A DNA stretch of 64,000 nucleotides from JAJDXW01 sp965223775 (GTDB lineage Bacteria; Pseudomonadota; Gammaproteobacteria; HK1), in contig OZ245021.1 of the NCBI GenBank assembly GCA_965223775.1, positions 3,844,001-3,908,000 of the forward strand, in the 5' to 3' direction. A model generated the notes under the pieces. It saw only the letters and a list, made by a program, of their open reading frames with translations. It was not told the DNA's origin and searched no databases. Below are positions 27,653-37,034 of the stretch, in pieces. The number at the start of each line of letters is the position of its first letter. The first letter of the stretch is position 1. The translations under genes were made by a program, and so were the position numbers.

Positions 27653-28731
27653 GGCTGATGCTCGAGAGACGGCCCGAGCAGAGTCGGACGATGACCGTCG
27701 TCTCGCCCCTCATCGCCATCGCGGTGACCGTCCTCGCCGCCGGGATCGTCTTCTACGCGCGCGGACTCGACCCCATCCACGCGCTGTTCGTGTTTTTCGT
27801 CGAACCGGTCATGAGCGTGTGGTCCCTCGAGGAGCTGGTCGTCAAGACCGCCCCACTCGTGCTGATCGGGGTCGGTCTCGCAGTGTGCTTCCGGGCGAAC
27901 CTGTGGAACATCGGCGCGGAGGGCCAGTTCACCGCCGGTGCGCTCGCGGGGGCCGCCATACCGATCCTCGCACCCGGGTGGCAGTCCCCTTTCGCACTGC
28001 CGCTCATGCTCGTCGCCGGCATCGCCGGCGGGATCGCGTGGGCCGCGGTCCCCGCCTTCCTCCGCAATCGTTTCGGCGTAAACGAGATCCTGACGAGCCT
28101 GATGCTGGTCTACGTCGCGCAGTATCTCCTCGACTGGCTGGTGCGCGGCCCGTGGCGCGACCCCCACGGCTACAACTTTCCCGAGTCGGCGAGCTTCGAG
28201 GGATGGCACGTTCTCCCCACGGTCGGCGACGGGCGCGTTCACCTCGGCGCCGCCTTTGCGGTGATCGCGGTGGTGGTGCTCTTCGTGTTCATGTCGCGCA
28301 CCCTCAAGGGCTTCGAGATCCGGGTGAGCGGCGAGGCCCCCCGCGCCGGCGGCTTCGGCGGTTTCTCGCGCTCGCGCACGGTGTGGTTCTGCTTCGCCCT
28401 GTCCGGGGGACTCGCGGGGCTCGCCGGGATCTGCGAGGTGGCGGGTCCGGTGGGGCAGCTCCAGCCCATCATCTCGCCCGGCTACGGGTTCACCGCGATC
28501 ATCGTCGCGTTCCTCGGGCGGTTGAATCCGATCGTGGTGCTGCTCGCAGGCGTCGTCCTCGGCATCAGCTATCTCGGCGGAGAGGCGGCGCAGGTCGTGC
28601 TCGGGATCTCGGGCAAGACGGCCCAGGTGTTCCAGGGCACGCTCCTGTTCCTGATCCTGGCGTGCGATACGCTGATCCGCTACCGGATACGGGTGGGACG
28701 GCGCGAAGAGGCGGTCTCGCCGGGGGCATGA
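27649..28731 (+). CDS. BMP-type ABC transporter permease 1
   Basis: A 360-aa permease of the branched-chain/nucleoside superfamily. Several membrane segments are visible (from VVSPLIAIAVTVLAAGIVFY on). The family segment NLWNIGAEGQF near residue 85 is diagnostic, as are NRFGVNEILTSLML and GYGFTAIIVAFLGRLNP. ATG 27649 overlaps the ATPase stop by 4 bp (ATGA). It pairs with the permease at 28849 to form the heterodimeric channel. Confidence 0.92.
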   Translation: MRLMLERRPEQSRTMTVVSPLIAIAVTVLAAGIVFYARGLDPIHALFVFFVEPVMSVWSLEELVVKTAPLVLIGVGLAVCFRANLWNIGAEGQFTAGALAGAAIPILAPGWQSPFALPLMLVAGIAGGIAWAAVPAFLRNRFGVNEILTSLMLVYVAQYLLDWLVRGPWRDPHGYNFPESASFEGWHVLPTVGDGRVHLGAAFAVIAVVVLFVFMSRTLKGFEIRVSGEAPRAGGFGGFSRSRTVWFCFALSGGLAGLAGICEVAGPVGQLQPIISPGYGFTAIIVAFLGRLNPIVVLLAGVVLGISYLGGEAAQVVLGISGKTAQVFQGTLLFLILACDTLIRYRIRVGRREEAVSPGA

Positions 28732-28848
28732 GACGGTGATTCGACTCGACCGCGGGCACGCCGCCCGGCCCCTCGCCGAGGGCGGGGGCGGCGCAACGGC
28801 CTCACGGGCGCCGTGGCGGGCGGCCCGCGCCAGGCCGGGGCTCGGCCG

Positions 28849-29769
28849 ATGACCGGACTCGAAGCGGTCCTGATGACGATCATCACCGCGGCCACCCCGC
28901 TGCTGCTGGCCGCAATCGGCGAGCTGGTCGCGGAGCGCTCCGGAGTGCTCAACCTCGGCGTCGAGGGGATGATGATCATGGGGGCGATCGGAGGCTTCGC
29001 GGTCGCCTACGTGTCGGGCTCGGCGATGCTCGGCGTCGCCGCCGCGGTGGGGGGCGGGATCGGCATGTCCCTGCTCTTCGCCTTCCTGACCCAGACCCTC
29101 GTGTCCAACCAGGTGGCGACCGGACTTGCCCTCACCCTGTTCGGGCTCGGCCTCTCCGGGCTCATCGGCGAGGCGTTCACCGGGCTCCCCGGTGTCAAGC
29201 TCCAGCCGATCCACGTCCCGGGCCTGACCGAACTCCCGCTCGTCGGACCGGTGATCTTCGGCCAGGACGTGATCGTGTACGCGTCGGTCGCGCTTACGTT
29301 CCTCGTCGCATGGGTGCTCACCCGCACCCGGATCGGCCTCGTGATACGGGCGACCGGCGGCAACCACGACTCCGCGCACGCCCTCGGCTACAACGTGATC
29401 GCGGTGCGCTACGCCTGCATCGCCTTCGGCGGCGCCGCCGCGGGACTCGCCGGCGGATACCTCTCTCTCGCCTATACCCCGCAGTGGATCGAGAACATGA
29501 CCGCGGGCCGCGGCTGGATCGCGCTCGCGCTGGTGGTGTTCTCCACGTGGGCGCCGCGGCGGGTCGCGGTCGGCGCCTACCTCTTCGGCACGGTCTGGAT
29601 CATGGGCCTCTACGTGCAGGGGATTGGCATCAACATCGCACCCCAGCTTCTCGCTTCGCTGCCCTACCTCATCACCATTGCGGCGCTGGTGGTGATCTCG
29701 GGGAACCGCCTGCTGACCAGGGTGAACACCCCGGCGTGCCTCGGCCGGCCGTTCGTGCCGGACCGGTAG
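28849..29769 (+). CDS. BMP-type ABC transporter permease 2
   Basis: A 306-aa permease. LVAERSGVLNLGVEGMMIMG near residue 25 is the signature of the second permease in this transporter class, and SNQVATGLALTLFGLG is conserved. About nine hydrophobic segments are visible. ATG 28849 is used; an in-frame start at 28813 adds 12 polar residues. A gap of 117 bp separates it from the first permease, the longest within the transporter cassette apart from the one before the binding protein. Confidence 0.92.
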   Translation: MTGLEAVLMTIITAATPLLLAAIGELVAERSGVLNLGVEGMMIMGAIGGFAVAYVSGSAMLGVAAAVGGGIGMSLLFAFLTQTLVSNQVATGLALTLFGLGLSGLIGEAFTGLPGVKLQPIHVPGLTELPLVGPVIFGQDVIVYASVALTFLVAWVLTRTRIGLVIRATGGNHDSAHALGYNVIAVRYACIAFGGAAAGLAGGYLSLAYTPQWIENMTAGRGWIALALVVFSTWAPRRVAVGAYLFGTVWIMGLYVQGIGINIAPQLLASLPYLITIAALVVISGNRLLTRVNTPACLGRPFVPDR

Positions 29770-30002
29770 CGCGCCGTCCCGCACCCGAATCCTCGGGGAA
29801 GCACGAGCCCGATGAAATCCGCCCGCCCACGAGAGGCGGAATGGGGCATACTGCCGGTTGGCCTGCCCGCAGCTCCGCGCCGGCCGGCGCGGGAAACCGG
29901 CGGAGGCGGCTACCTCCGCCGCCGGCGGCCGGACATGCACCGCCGGGCGGAGGTCCGGCAACCCTGCACACCATCCACGTCGAGCAGAACAGGAGAAACG
30001 CA

Positions 30003-31070
30003 ATGAGAAAGCGCTTCGTATTCGCGGCCGGCCTGGCCCTCGCGCTCGCCACCGCCACCGCATCCGGCGCGGACAAGCTGAAGGTCGGCTTCATCTACGT
30101 CGGACCGATCGGCGATCACGGCTGGACCTACCAGCACGATGTCGGCCGGCGCGCCATCGAGGAGGCGCTCGGGGACCAGGTCGAGACCGTCTACGTCGAG
30201 AACATCGCGGAAGGGCCGGACGCCGAGCGGGCCATCACGCGTCTCGCCCGCCAGGGCGCGGGCCTCATCTTCACCACCTCGTTCGGCTTCATGGACCCCA
30301 CTGTCAAGGTCGCCGAGCGCTTTCCGGACGTGAAGTTCGAGCACGCGACCGGCTACAAGCGCGCCGCCAACGTCTCCACGTACTCCGCGCGCTTCTACGA
30401 GGGGCGCTACGTGATCGGCCAGATCGCGGCCACGGTGTCGAAGAGCGGCGTCGCGGGCTACATCGCATCGTTCCCGATTCCGGAAGTGGTCCGCGGCATC
30501 AACGCATTCATGCTGGGGGCGCAGTCCATCAACCCGGACTTCAAGGTCAAGGTCGTGTGGGTGAGCACCTGGTTCGATCCCGGCAAGGAGGCGGACGCGG
30601 CCAAGGTGCTGATCGGCCAGGGCGCGGACATCATCTCCCAGCACACCGACTCCACCGCCCCGCTGCAGATCGCGGCCGAGCAGGGCGCGGTCGGCTTCGG
30701 CCAGGCTTCGGACATGATCGCGTTCGCGCCGGACAACCAGCTCACCGCGATCATCGACAACTGGGCGCCCTACTACGTCGCCCGGACGAAGGCGGCGCTC
30801 GACGGCACCTGGAAGTCCGAGGACATTTGGGACGGCATGTCGACCGGCATGGTCGAGATGGCGCCGTACACGAACCTGCCCGACGGCGTGGTGGCGATGG
30901 CCCGGGAAACCCAGGCCAGGATCACGTCCGGCGAGTTCCACCCCTTCACCGGACCGATCTACAAGCAGGACGGCACGATGGCGGTCGGCGAGGGCGAACG
31001 CCTCGACGACGGCACCCTGCTCGGCATGAACTGGTACGTGAAGGGCGTCGACGACGAGTTGCCGCAATAG
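30003..31070 (+). CDS. BMP family ABC transporter substrate-binding protein
   Basis: A 355-aa periplasmic binding protein of the basic-membrane-protein (PnrA-like) family, known to bind nucleosides and purines. A signal peptide spans residues 1-22 (MRKRFVFAAGLALALATATA) without a lipobox Cys. VGFIYVGPIGDHGWTYQHD and ERAITRLARQGAGLIFTTSF are family landmarks. AGGAGAAACGCA precedes ATG 30003. A 233-bp spacer upstream suggests it can be expressed separately at high level. Confidence 0.93.
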   Translation: MRKRFVFAAGLALALATATASGADKLKVGFIYVGPIGDHGWTYQHDVGRRAIEEALGDQVETVYVENIAEGPDAERAITRLARQGAGLIFTTSFGFMDPTVKVAERFPDVKFEHATGYKRAANVSTYSARFYEGRYVIGQIAATVSKSGVAGYIASFPIPEVVRGINAFMLGAQSINPDFKVKVVWVSTWFDPGKEADAAKVLIGQGADIISQHTDSTAPLQIAAEQGAVGFGQASDMIAFAPDNQLTAIIDNWAPYYVARTKAALDGTWKSEDIWDGMSTGMVEMAPYTNLPDGVVAMARETQARITSGEFHPFTGPIYKQDGTMAVGEGERLDDGTLLGMNWYVKGVDDELPQ

Positions 31071-31095
31071 TCGACTAGGCTCCAGCTCGCGCCGC

Positions 31096-31130
31096 GCGCT
31101 CTCCCCCCTTGCGAAGCGGGGGGAGAGCGC
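31096..31130 (+). terminator. strong hairpin after the binding-protein gene
   Basis: A perfect 13-bp stem (31096-31108 with 31118-31130, CTCCCCCC against GGGGGGAG at its top) and a 9-nt loop lie 25 bp after the stop codon. No U tract follows, so it may act as an attenuator or mRNA stabiliser rather than a full intrinsic terminator. Confidence 0.6.
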
Positions 31131-31187
31131 CGGCGGCGCTCTCCGGATGGCGGGGCCTTCACGACGCCCGCCCCTGGGCTCATCCGA

Positions 31188-32381
31188 ATGACCGCATTCG
31201 CCGCCGACTGGATCAACCTGCTCGTGCGCTGGGCGCACCTCGTCGCAGGTATCGCCTGGATCGGAACGTCGTTCTACTTCATTGCCCTCGACCTCTCGCT
31301 GCGGCGAAGGGAAGACGCCCCGCCGGGGGTGACCGGCGAGGCATGGGAGGTGCACGGCGGTGGCTTCTATCGCGTCGAGAAGTACGCGGTCGCACCCCCT
31401 TCCCTGCCCGAACATCTCATCTGGTTCCGATGGGAGGCGTATCTCACCTGGCTGACCGGCTTCGCCCTGCTCGTGGTGCAGTTCTATCTCGATGCCGAAG
31501 CCTGGCTGATCGACCCTGGGGTGATGCCCCTCAGCTCCTGGCAGGCCATCACCATCTCGGTAGCGAGCCTCGCCGCCGGCTGGGTCGTCTACGACGGGCT
31601 GTGCCGTTCACCACTCGGCCGCAACACCCCGGCGCTCACCGCCGTGGTCTTCGTTCTCGTCGTCGCGGCGGCGTGGGGCTATACGGAAGTCTTCTCGGGA
31701 AGGAGCGCCCTCGTCCACGCCGGCGCGCTCATCGGCACGTTGATGGCGTTCAACGTGTTCGCGGTGATCATCCCGAACCAGAAGAAGGTCACCGCGGCGC
31801 TGCTCGCCGGCGAGACGCCGGACCCGCGCTTCGGCGAGATCGGCAAGCAGCGCTCGGTGCACAACACCTACCTCACCTTGCCGGTGCTGGTGCTGATGGT
31901 GAGCGGCCACTACCCGATGCTCACCGGGCATCCCCACGCCTGGCTGCTGGTGGCGATCATCATCGCGGGCGGAGGATGCGCGCGCCACTTCTTCGTCCAT
32001 CACGAGGTGGGGACCGCATTCCGATCGATCGCTTGGACCGTGCCGGTGATCGCGGTGGCGCTCGCCGCCGCCGTCTGGCTCACCATCCCGGCCATTCCCG
32101 ATCCGGGCCGCGCAGGGGCCGAGGCGGTCAGCGACGCCGAGGTGCTGGACCTCACCAGGGTCCATTGCGCCTCGTGTCACTCGGAGCGGCCCACCAACCC
32201 CGCCTTCCCCGTCGCCCCCAAGAATATGGTGCTCGCCACCGTGGACGACCTTCGCCGCTACGCCAGCCTCATCGAACTCCAGACGGTGCAGAACCGCATC
32301 ATGCCCCTCGGCAACATGACCGGGATGACCGATGCGCAGCGCACCCGCCTCGGCGCCTGGCTCGCCGCCCAGCCGCGATGA
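31188..32381 (+). CDS. puuD: urate hydroxylase PuuD (membrane domain plus cytochrome c)
   Basis: A 397-aa membrane urate oxidase that makes 5-hydroxyisourate and sends electrons to the respiratory chain through its own cytochrome c. LLVRWAHLVAGIAWIGTSFY is the first membrane segment with a conserved His. About eight membrane segments follow, including NVFAVIIPNQKKV. A C-terminal domain has the haem motif CASCH near residue 328 and a Met-rich region MPLGNMTGM for the axial ligand. It stands upstream of guaD and completes the link from XDH to HiuH. Confidence 0.93.
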   Translation: MTAFAADWINLLVRWAHLVAGIAWIGTSFYFIALDLSLRRREDAPPGVTGEAWEVHGGGFYRVEKYAVAPPSLPEHLIWFRWEAYLTWLTGFALLVVQFYLDAEAWLIDPGVMPLSSWQAITISVASLAAGWVVYDGLCRSPLGRNTPALTAVVFVLVVAAAWGYTEVFSGRSALVHAGALIGTLMAFNVFAVIIPNQKKVTAALLAGETPDPRFGEIGKQRSVHNTYLTLPVLVLMVSGHYPMLTGHPHAWLLVAIIIAGGGCARHFFVHHEVGTAFRSIAWTVPVIAVALAAAVWLTIPAIPDPGRAGAEAVSDAEVLDLTRVHCASCHSERPTNPAFPVAPKNMVLATVDDLRRYASLIELQTVQNRIMPLGNMTGMTDAQRTRLGAWLAAQPR

Positions 32382-33706
32382 ACGGTCCCGGGAACGGCCG
32401 CGTCGTTCGCGGCGCGGTGCTGACGTATCGCGACGACCCCGCGATCGCCGGTCCGCGGCGCGCGGTCCGGTTCCACCGGCGGGGCGCGGTCGCGGTCGGC
32501 GCGGACGGACGTATCGCCTGGCGCGGCCCCGCGGGGCGGTTGCCGGAGCGCTTTCGAACCCTCCCGGCGGACGACTACGGCGACGCGCTCGTGCTGCCGG
32601 GCTTCATCGACGCCCACATCCACTTCCCGCAGTACCGGATGCTCGCCGCGCCCGCGCAGGACCTGCTCGACTGGCTGAACCGTTTCACGTACCGGGAAGA
32701 ACGCCGGTACGCCTCGGCCGCGCACGCGCGTGCCGCGGCGGAGGTGTTCCTCGACCGGCTGGTGCGGCACGGGACGACTGCCGCGGTGGTCTTCTCGTCC
32801 GTGCACCGCACCGCGGCCGATGCACTCTTCGCCGCGGCCGAGAGGCGGGGTCACGCACTCGTCAGCGGGAAGACGATGATGGACCGCAACGCTCCGGAGG
32901 CGCTCCGCGACGATCCCGTCTTGGGGGCGCGCGACAGCGAAGCGCTCATCGAACGCTGGCACCGCCGCGGCCGGCTTCGGTACGCGGTCACCGTGCGCTT
33001 CGCCGTCACCTCCACGCAAGCCCAGCTCCGGGCGGCCGGCGAGCTCGCCGCCGCGCATCCCGACTGCCACGTGCACAGCCACCTCGCCGAGAGCAAAGGC
33101 GAGGTCGAGCTCGTGCGCCGGCTCTTCCCGTGGGCGGCGGACTATACGGACGTCTACGACCGCTTCGGCCTCCTCGGGCCGCGGAGCGTGTTCGCGCACG
33201 GGATCCATCTCTCGGAACGCGAGTGCGCGCGACTCCATGAGACGGGCTCGGTGGTCGTGCACTGTCCCACCGCGAACACGTTCCTCGGATCGGGGCTCTT
33301 CGACAGCGGCCACGTGGGCCGCCCCGAACGCCCCGTGCGCATCGGGATCGCCACCGACGTCGGCGGCGGCACGAGCTACTCGATGCTCGCGACCCTCGGC
33401 GAGGCGTACAAGGTGGCGATGCTCACCGGAAGCAGGCCGACCGCGCACGATCTCTTCCACCTCGCGACGCGCGGCAACGCGATGCACCTCGGCCTCGACG
33501 ACGAGATCGGGACCCTCGAGGCCGGCCGTTGGGCGGACCTGGTGGTGCTCGACCCGGCGGCCACCCCGGTGCTCAAGGAACGGCGCGCGCTGTCGGAACG
33601 GCTCGAGGACGATCTCTTCGCCCTCGCGATCCTTGGCGACGACCGGGCGGTGCGGGCCACCTACGTCGCCGGCCGGTTGGCGTGGGACGCCTCCGGGCTC
33701 CCTTGA
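32378..33706 (+). CDS. guaD: guanine deaminase
   Basis: A 442-aa zinc amidohydrolase converting guanine to xanthine. Metal and substrate motifs: FIDAHIHFPQYRML (HxH), SHLAESKGEVELV, FAHGIHLSE, and IATDVGGGTSYSML with the catalytic Asp. The ATG at 32378 overlaps the puuD stop by 4 bp (ATGA). The N-terminal 20 residues are slightly long for the family. It is the last gene of the purine operon and supplies xanthine to XdhAB. Confidence 0.94.
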   Translation: MNGPGNGRVVRGAVLTYRDDPAIAGPRRAVRFHRRGAVAVGADGRIAWRGPAGRLPERFRTLPADDYGDALVLPGFIDAHIHFPQYRMLAAPAQDLLDWLNRFTYREERRYASAAHARAAAEVFLDRLVRHGTTAAVVFSSVHRTAADALFAAAERRGHALVSGKTMMDRNAPEALRDDPVLGARDSEALIERWHRRGRLRYAVTVRFAVTSTQAQLRAAGELAAAHPDCHVHSHLAESKGEVELVRRLFPWAADYTDVYDRFGLLGPRSVFAHGIHLSERECARLHETGSVVVHCPTANTFLGSGLFDSGHVGRPERPVRIGIATDVGGGTSYSMLATLGEAYKVAMLTGSRPTAHDLFHLATRGNAMHLGLDDEIGTLEAGRWADLVVLDPAATPVLKERRALSERLEDDLFALAILGDDRAVRATYVAGRLAWDASGLP

Positions 33707-33769
33707 AGCGCTTCGGCCTGGCGCGAGTGTCTCGGCGCCCGCGGCAGGTGACGGTTGCAATGCGTGAGC

Positions 33770-35131
33770 TCAGGTCGGGGAAAGCCTCCGCACTCTCCGG
33801 CCCTTCGGATGTTCGGCGGCGGGTTCGGCCGCGAGCGCCGCGAGCGCGGCGGAATGGGCGATGCGCCCTTCGTTGGCGAACGCCTCGTGGTTGGCCACCA
33901 CCTCCGCCTCGTCGTAGACGTAGTTCGCCATCATGCCCACCGATTGCGCAAGGCCGGAGGGCGACGGATCACCCATCCAGTTGAGCCGTTCGAGGCGGGC
34001 GCCGTTTCGCAGGTGGAAGCGGGCGACCGCGTCGAGGGGCTGGCGCCCCCGCTTCTCGTGCAGGAGATAGCGCGCGCAGAGGCGGAGCAGGCGGGCCTCG
34101 AGGTCGTCATCCGGACGGCGTTCGGCCACCCACTCGGAGCTCTCGACGTCGCCCAGATCGCCTTCGTCGGCCAGCCGATGCTCCCGGGCAGCCCGGACCA
34201 GCCACTTGCGGAACCCGGGAATGGGCGACAGGGTCGCGAAGGTGCGAAGTCCCGGCATCTCCGCCGCGAGCTCGTGCACCACCTGCTTGATGAGGAAGTT
34301 GCCGAACGAGATCCCGACGAGCCCGCGCTGGCAGTTGCTGATGGAATAGAACACCGCGGTGTCGGCCTCGAAGTCCGCCTCCATCGCCCCGAAGATGAGC
34401 TCCTGCACGGAGCTCGCAAGCCCCTTGCACAGGGCCACCTCGACGAAGATGAGGGGCTCGTCGGGGAGGGAGGGATGGAAGAATCCGAAACAGCGCCGGT
34501 CCGCCTCGAGACGACGTTGCAGATCCTCCCAGTCGAGAATCTCGTGCACCGCCTCGTACTCGATGATCTTCTCGAGCACCAGGGCCGGGGTACGCCAATC
34601 GATTCGGTGGAGATCGAGGAACCCGCGGTTGAACCAGGCGCGGAGCAGGTAGAGGAAGTCCTCGTCGAGGGGCTTCAGCTCCGGAAGATCCGGCAACGCA
34701 TCGAGCAGCGCCTCGCGCATCGCGAGCAGATCGGACATTCCGTTCGGTGCGGTGTTGAGGAGGGCGAGCAACTCGCGGCGCGCCGGCTCGGCGGCGTGCG
34801 CGAGGGCGGTCGCCGTCTCCGGGTCGGGGGATGCGCGGTAGCTCACGATGGCCGTATCAAGGGAAGCCGGCTCCGGGCCGAGATCGTGGGTGAGAAACCG
34901 GAAGAACTCGCGCCGGCCATGGTCATCGAGGCCGGCGAACGCATCGAGGGCGCCGCGTGCGAGAGTCACCACCGACGCCTCGCCACGAGTACGGAGCAGG
35001 GTCCGGCACGCTTCACGAATATCCTGGGCGCCCGGTGGAGCGGACGGTCCGGCGATGCGCCCCGCCGGTTCTCCACGGGCGTTCAGGAGGCTCGCGATCA
35101 CCTCTTTCCAGAACCTGCCCACAAACCTCAC
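33770..35131 (-). CDS. malonyl-CoA decarboxylase
   Basis: A 453-aa enzyme that decarboxylates malonyl-CoA to acetyl-CoA. The catalytic domain shows CFGFFHPSLPDEPLIFVEVA, the Ser region FYSISNCQRGL, SPIPGFRKWL, and the catalytic His in ARFHLRNGARLERLNWMGD. The N-terminal helical domain covers about residues 1-170. The start is GTG 35131, overlapping the stop of the upstream membrane-protein gene (GTGA). No malonate ligase or transporter is adjacent, so a role in recycling malonyl-CoA or degrading malonate semialdehyde products is open. It converges on guaD. Confidence 0.93.
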   Translation of the reverse strand: MRFVGRFWKEVIASLLNARGEPAGRIAGPSAPPGAQDIREACRTLLRTRGEASVVTLARGALDAFAGLDDHGRREFFRFLTHDLGPEPASLDTAIVSYRASPDPETATALAHAAEPARRELLALLNTAPNGMSDLLAMREALLDALPDLPELKPLDEDFLYLLRAWFNRGFLDLHRIDWRTPALVLEKIIEYEAVHEILDWEDLQRRLEADRRCFGFFHPSLPDEPLIFVEVALCKGLASSVQELIFGAMEADFEADTAVFYSISNCQRGLVGISFGNFLIKQVVHELAAEMPGLRTFATLSPIPGFRKWLVRAAREHRLADEGDLGDVESSEWVAERRPDDDLEARLLRLCARYLLHEKRGRQPLDAVARFHLRNGARLERLNWMGDPSPSGLAQSVGMMANYVYDEAEVVANHEAFANEGRIAHSAALAALAAEPAAEHPKGRRVRRLSPT

Positions 35132-35541
35132 GACGGGTTGATCTCCTTGGGACGAAGCAGTGCGGGACGCAATTCACAGTCGTGCCGCCTTGCCACCAGA
35201 TGGACCAGCATCAGCAAGAAGCAGCCGAGCACGAACAGCTTGTTGACGAACCAGTTCGTCGTCCAGATCGTCCACCGCGGGTCATCGAGGAACAGGACGA
35301 ACTTCGTCGCCACGATCCCGACCTCGAGGAGCGAGACGACGAGCGCGAGGACATGGGTGTAGCGCGGGCGGGCAAGCAACGCCCAGCCGAGCCAGACGTG
35401 GACCACCGGCCAGAAGTCGAGATAGACGTGGGTGCCAGGCGCGATCCCGTGCGCGATGGCGTACCCGACCGGGAAGAGATACTTGATGACCACCGTCCAC
35501 GCGGCGAGCACGAAGAGGAAATGGGCGAGAAAGACGGTCAC
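35128..35541 (-). CDS. small integral membrane protein, unknown
   Basis: A 137-aa protein with about four hydrophobic helices: FLAHFLFVLAAWTVVIKYLF, the region around FWPVVHVWLGWALLA, HVLALVVSLLEVGIVATKF and FVLGCFLLMLVHLVA. Several His and Trp residues lie near helix ends. No family is recognised. Its GTG start at 35541 overlaps the reductase stop by 4 bp, and its stop overlaps the GTG start of malonyl-CoA decarboxylase, so it is translated between two enzymes. It may anchor or pass electrons to the Tat-exported reductase; that is inference. Confidence 0.65.
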   Translation of the reverse strand: MTVFLAHFLFVLAAWTVVIKYLFPVGYAIAHGIAPGTHVYLDFWPVVHVWLGWALLARPRYTHVLALVVSLLEVGIVATKFVLFLDDPRWTIWTTNWFVNKLFVLGCFLLMLVHLVARRHDCELRPALLRPKEINPS

Positions 35542-36755
35542 GAGGGCGCGCCCGCGGCTCGACCCAGCCTGAGCGCGGTGTCGCGCGTCAGGGCCGCGAT
35601 GGGGATGCCGGCCGGACACGCGCCGAGGCACGGCGTCGCGTCGCACGAGATGCAGGCGGAGGCGCCCGGACCGAGACCGGCGTAGTCCGCGCGAGCCAGG
35701 GCGGAGTCGCGGTAGTCGACCTCGTACATCCGCGTCCGGAGCACTTCGGAGATCTCGACTCCGGCGGGGCAGCTCTCCGCGCAGGCGTTGCACGCCGGAC
35801 GGCAGTACCGCGGCCCCTGCAGCGCGGCGTAGCGACCGAGCAGGGAAAACCCTGCGGCGCCGATAGCGCCGGCGCCCGATGCGGCGACGTATTCGTCGAT
35901 CTGGGCGGGGTCCGTCATCGAGACGACCAGCCCGTCGACGTGGGGGCCGGCGAGGACCCACCGGAACGCGGCCTGCGCGAAGGTGACTCCGTCCGTTTCG
36001 TAAGGCCGCATGTCGTTCAGGCGCGCCCCCATCAGCGTCTTCATCGCAAGGACCCCGACTCCCTTCTCCCTCGCACGGTCGAGCACCCGCGAGAGCCCGG
36101 TCTGGGGCGCAACGAAGTGGAACCTGGCGCGCATCTTCTCGAAGAAGCTCGCGTCCTCGGCGAAGTTGTAGGCGGCGAGGATGACGTCGGCGAGATCGTT
36201 GTCGAGGGCGTAGCCAAGACATTCGACCAAGGCGCTGCCGTGGCCGGACACTCCGCGGAAGCGGATCTTGCCCTCGCGTATCGCCCGGTCGGTGAACTCC
36301 CTCCACTCCGGGTTCTGCAATCGCCGCACGTCGTTGACGGCGTGGTTGAAGTAGATGTCGACGTAGTCGGTGCGAAGCCGCCGCAGCGACCCGTCGAGCG
36401 CGGCGGCCATCGACTGGCGGGTCTCGCCGCTCCAGGCCTTGTGCTTCGACGCGATGACGAAGCGCTCGCGCGCTCCCTGGAGCGCCTCGCCAATCGCTTC
36501 CTCCGCGCCGCCGCCGCGATAGCTCTCGGCGGTGTCGAAGTAGGTGACGCCGCGCTCCACCGCGTGGCGAACGAGCCGCGGATCGGACGAGCGGCTGGAG
36601 CCGAACGAGATCTCGGAGACCTCGAGGCCGGTGCGGCCGAGGGTGACGTAGCGCCGGATGCGGGGCGGCCCGGTCGCGCCTCCGACCCCCGGTCCGAGCC
36701 CCGCGAGCCCTGCCGCCAGTCCGGTCCCCACGCCGAGAAATCGCCGCCGGTCCAT
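35538..36755 (-). CDS. Tat-exported aldo/keto reductase with C-terminal 4Fe-4S clusters
   Basis: A 405-aa protein. MDRRRFLGVGTGLAAGLAG is a twin-arginine-type signal. The aldo/keto reductase barrel follows, with YFDTAESYRGG carrying the catalytic Tyr, IASKHKAW with the Lys, and YFNHAVND. The C-terminal region has a ferredoxin-like CNACAESCP and a second cluster ACISCDATPCLGACP. ATG 36755 has AAGG upstream; TTG 36776 is an alternative. Fe-S aldo/keto reductases of this class are poorly characterised. Its coupling to a membrane protein suggests electron exchange at the membrane. Confidence 0.88.
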   Translation of the reverse strand: MDRRRFLGVGTGLAAGLAGLGPGVGGATGPPRIRRYVTLGRTGLEVSEISFGSSRSSDPRLVRHAVERGVTYFDTAESYRGGGAEEAIGEALQGARERFVIASKHKAWSGETRQSMAAALDGSLRRLRTDYVDIYFNHAVNDVRRLQNPEWREFTDRAIREGKIRFRGVSGHGSALVECLGYALDNDLADVILAAYNFAEDASFFEKMRARFHFVAPQTGLSRVLDRAREKGVGVLAMKTLMGARLNDMRPYETDGVTFAQAAFRWVLAGPHVDGLVVSMTDPAQIDEYVAASGAGAIGAAGFSLLGRYAALQGPRYCRPACNACAESCPAGVEISEVLRTRMYEVDYRDSALARADYAGLGPGASACISCDATPCLGACPAGIPIAALTRDTALRLGRAAGAPS

Positions 36756-37034
36756 TGCCTTCTCCCGGTTCGCCAATCAGGCACCTGGAATGCCGATCGT
36801 ACCGCTACCGCCGGCCGGATGCGCGGTCGATCCACCGTCCCCGGGCTTCCCGCCCGCCCCTCGGACAGCAGAGAGCGAGCACCGTCCGGTCGATGCACGG
36901 CCCCGAGTTCCCGGTTTCCGTGCGGCCGGCGGGCAGGCGGGGAGGCGGCAGGAGTACCGTTGCGAGTGGTGGCGGTTTGTGTCAAGGTTCACATATGCGG
37001 CAGTGACGATACGTTCAATATCATGGAGGGGAAC

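Noticed and set aside
29770..30002. Purine-sensing riboswitch upstream of the BMP binding protein
   Set aside because: I could not find conserved purine or xanthine aptamer motifs in the 233-bp leader; only a normal ribosome site is visible.
27388..30063. Long minus-strand frame opposite the BMP-type permeases
   Set aside because: Same reason: shadow of conserved genes, biased composition and no start or family features.
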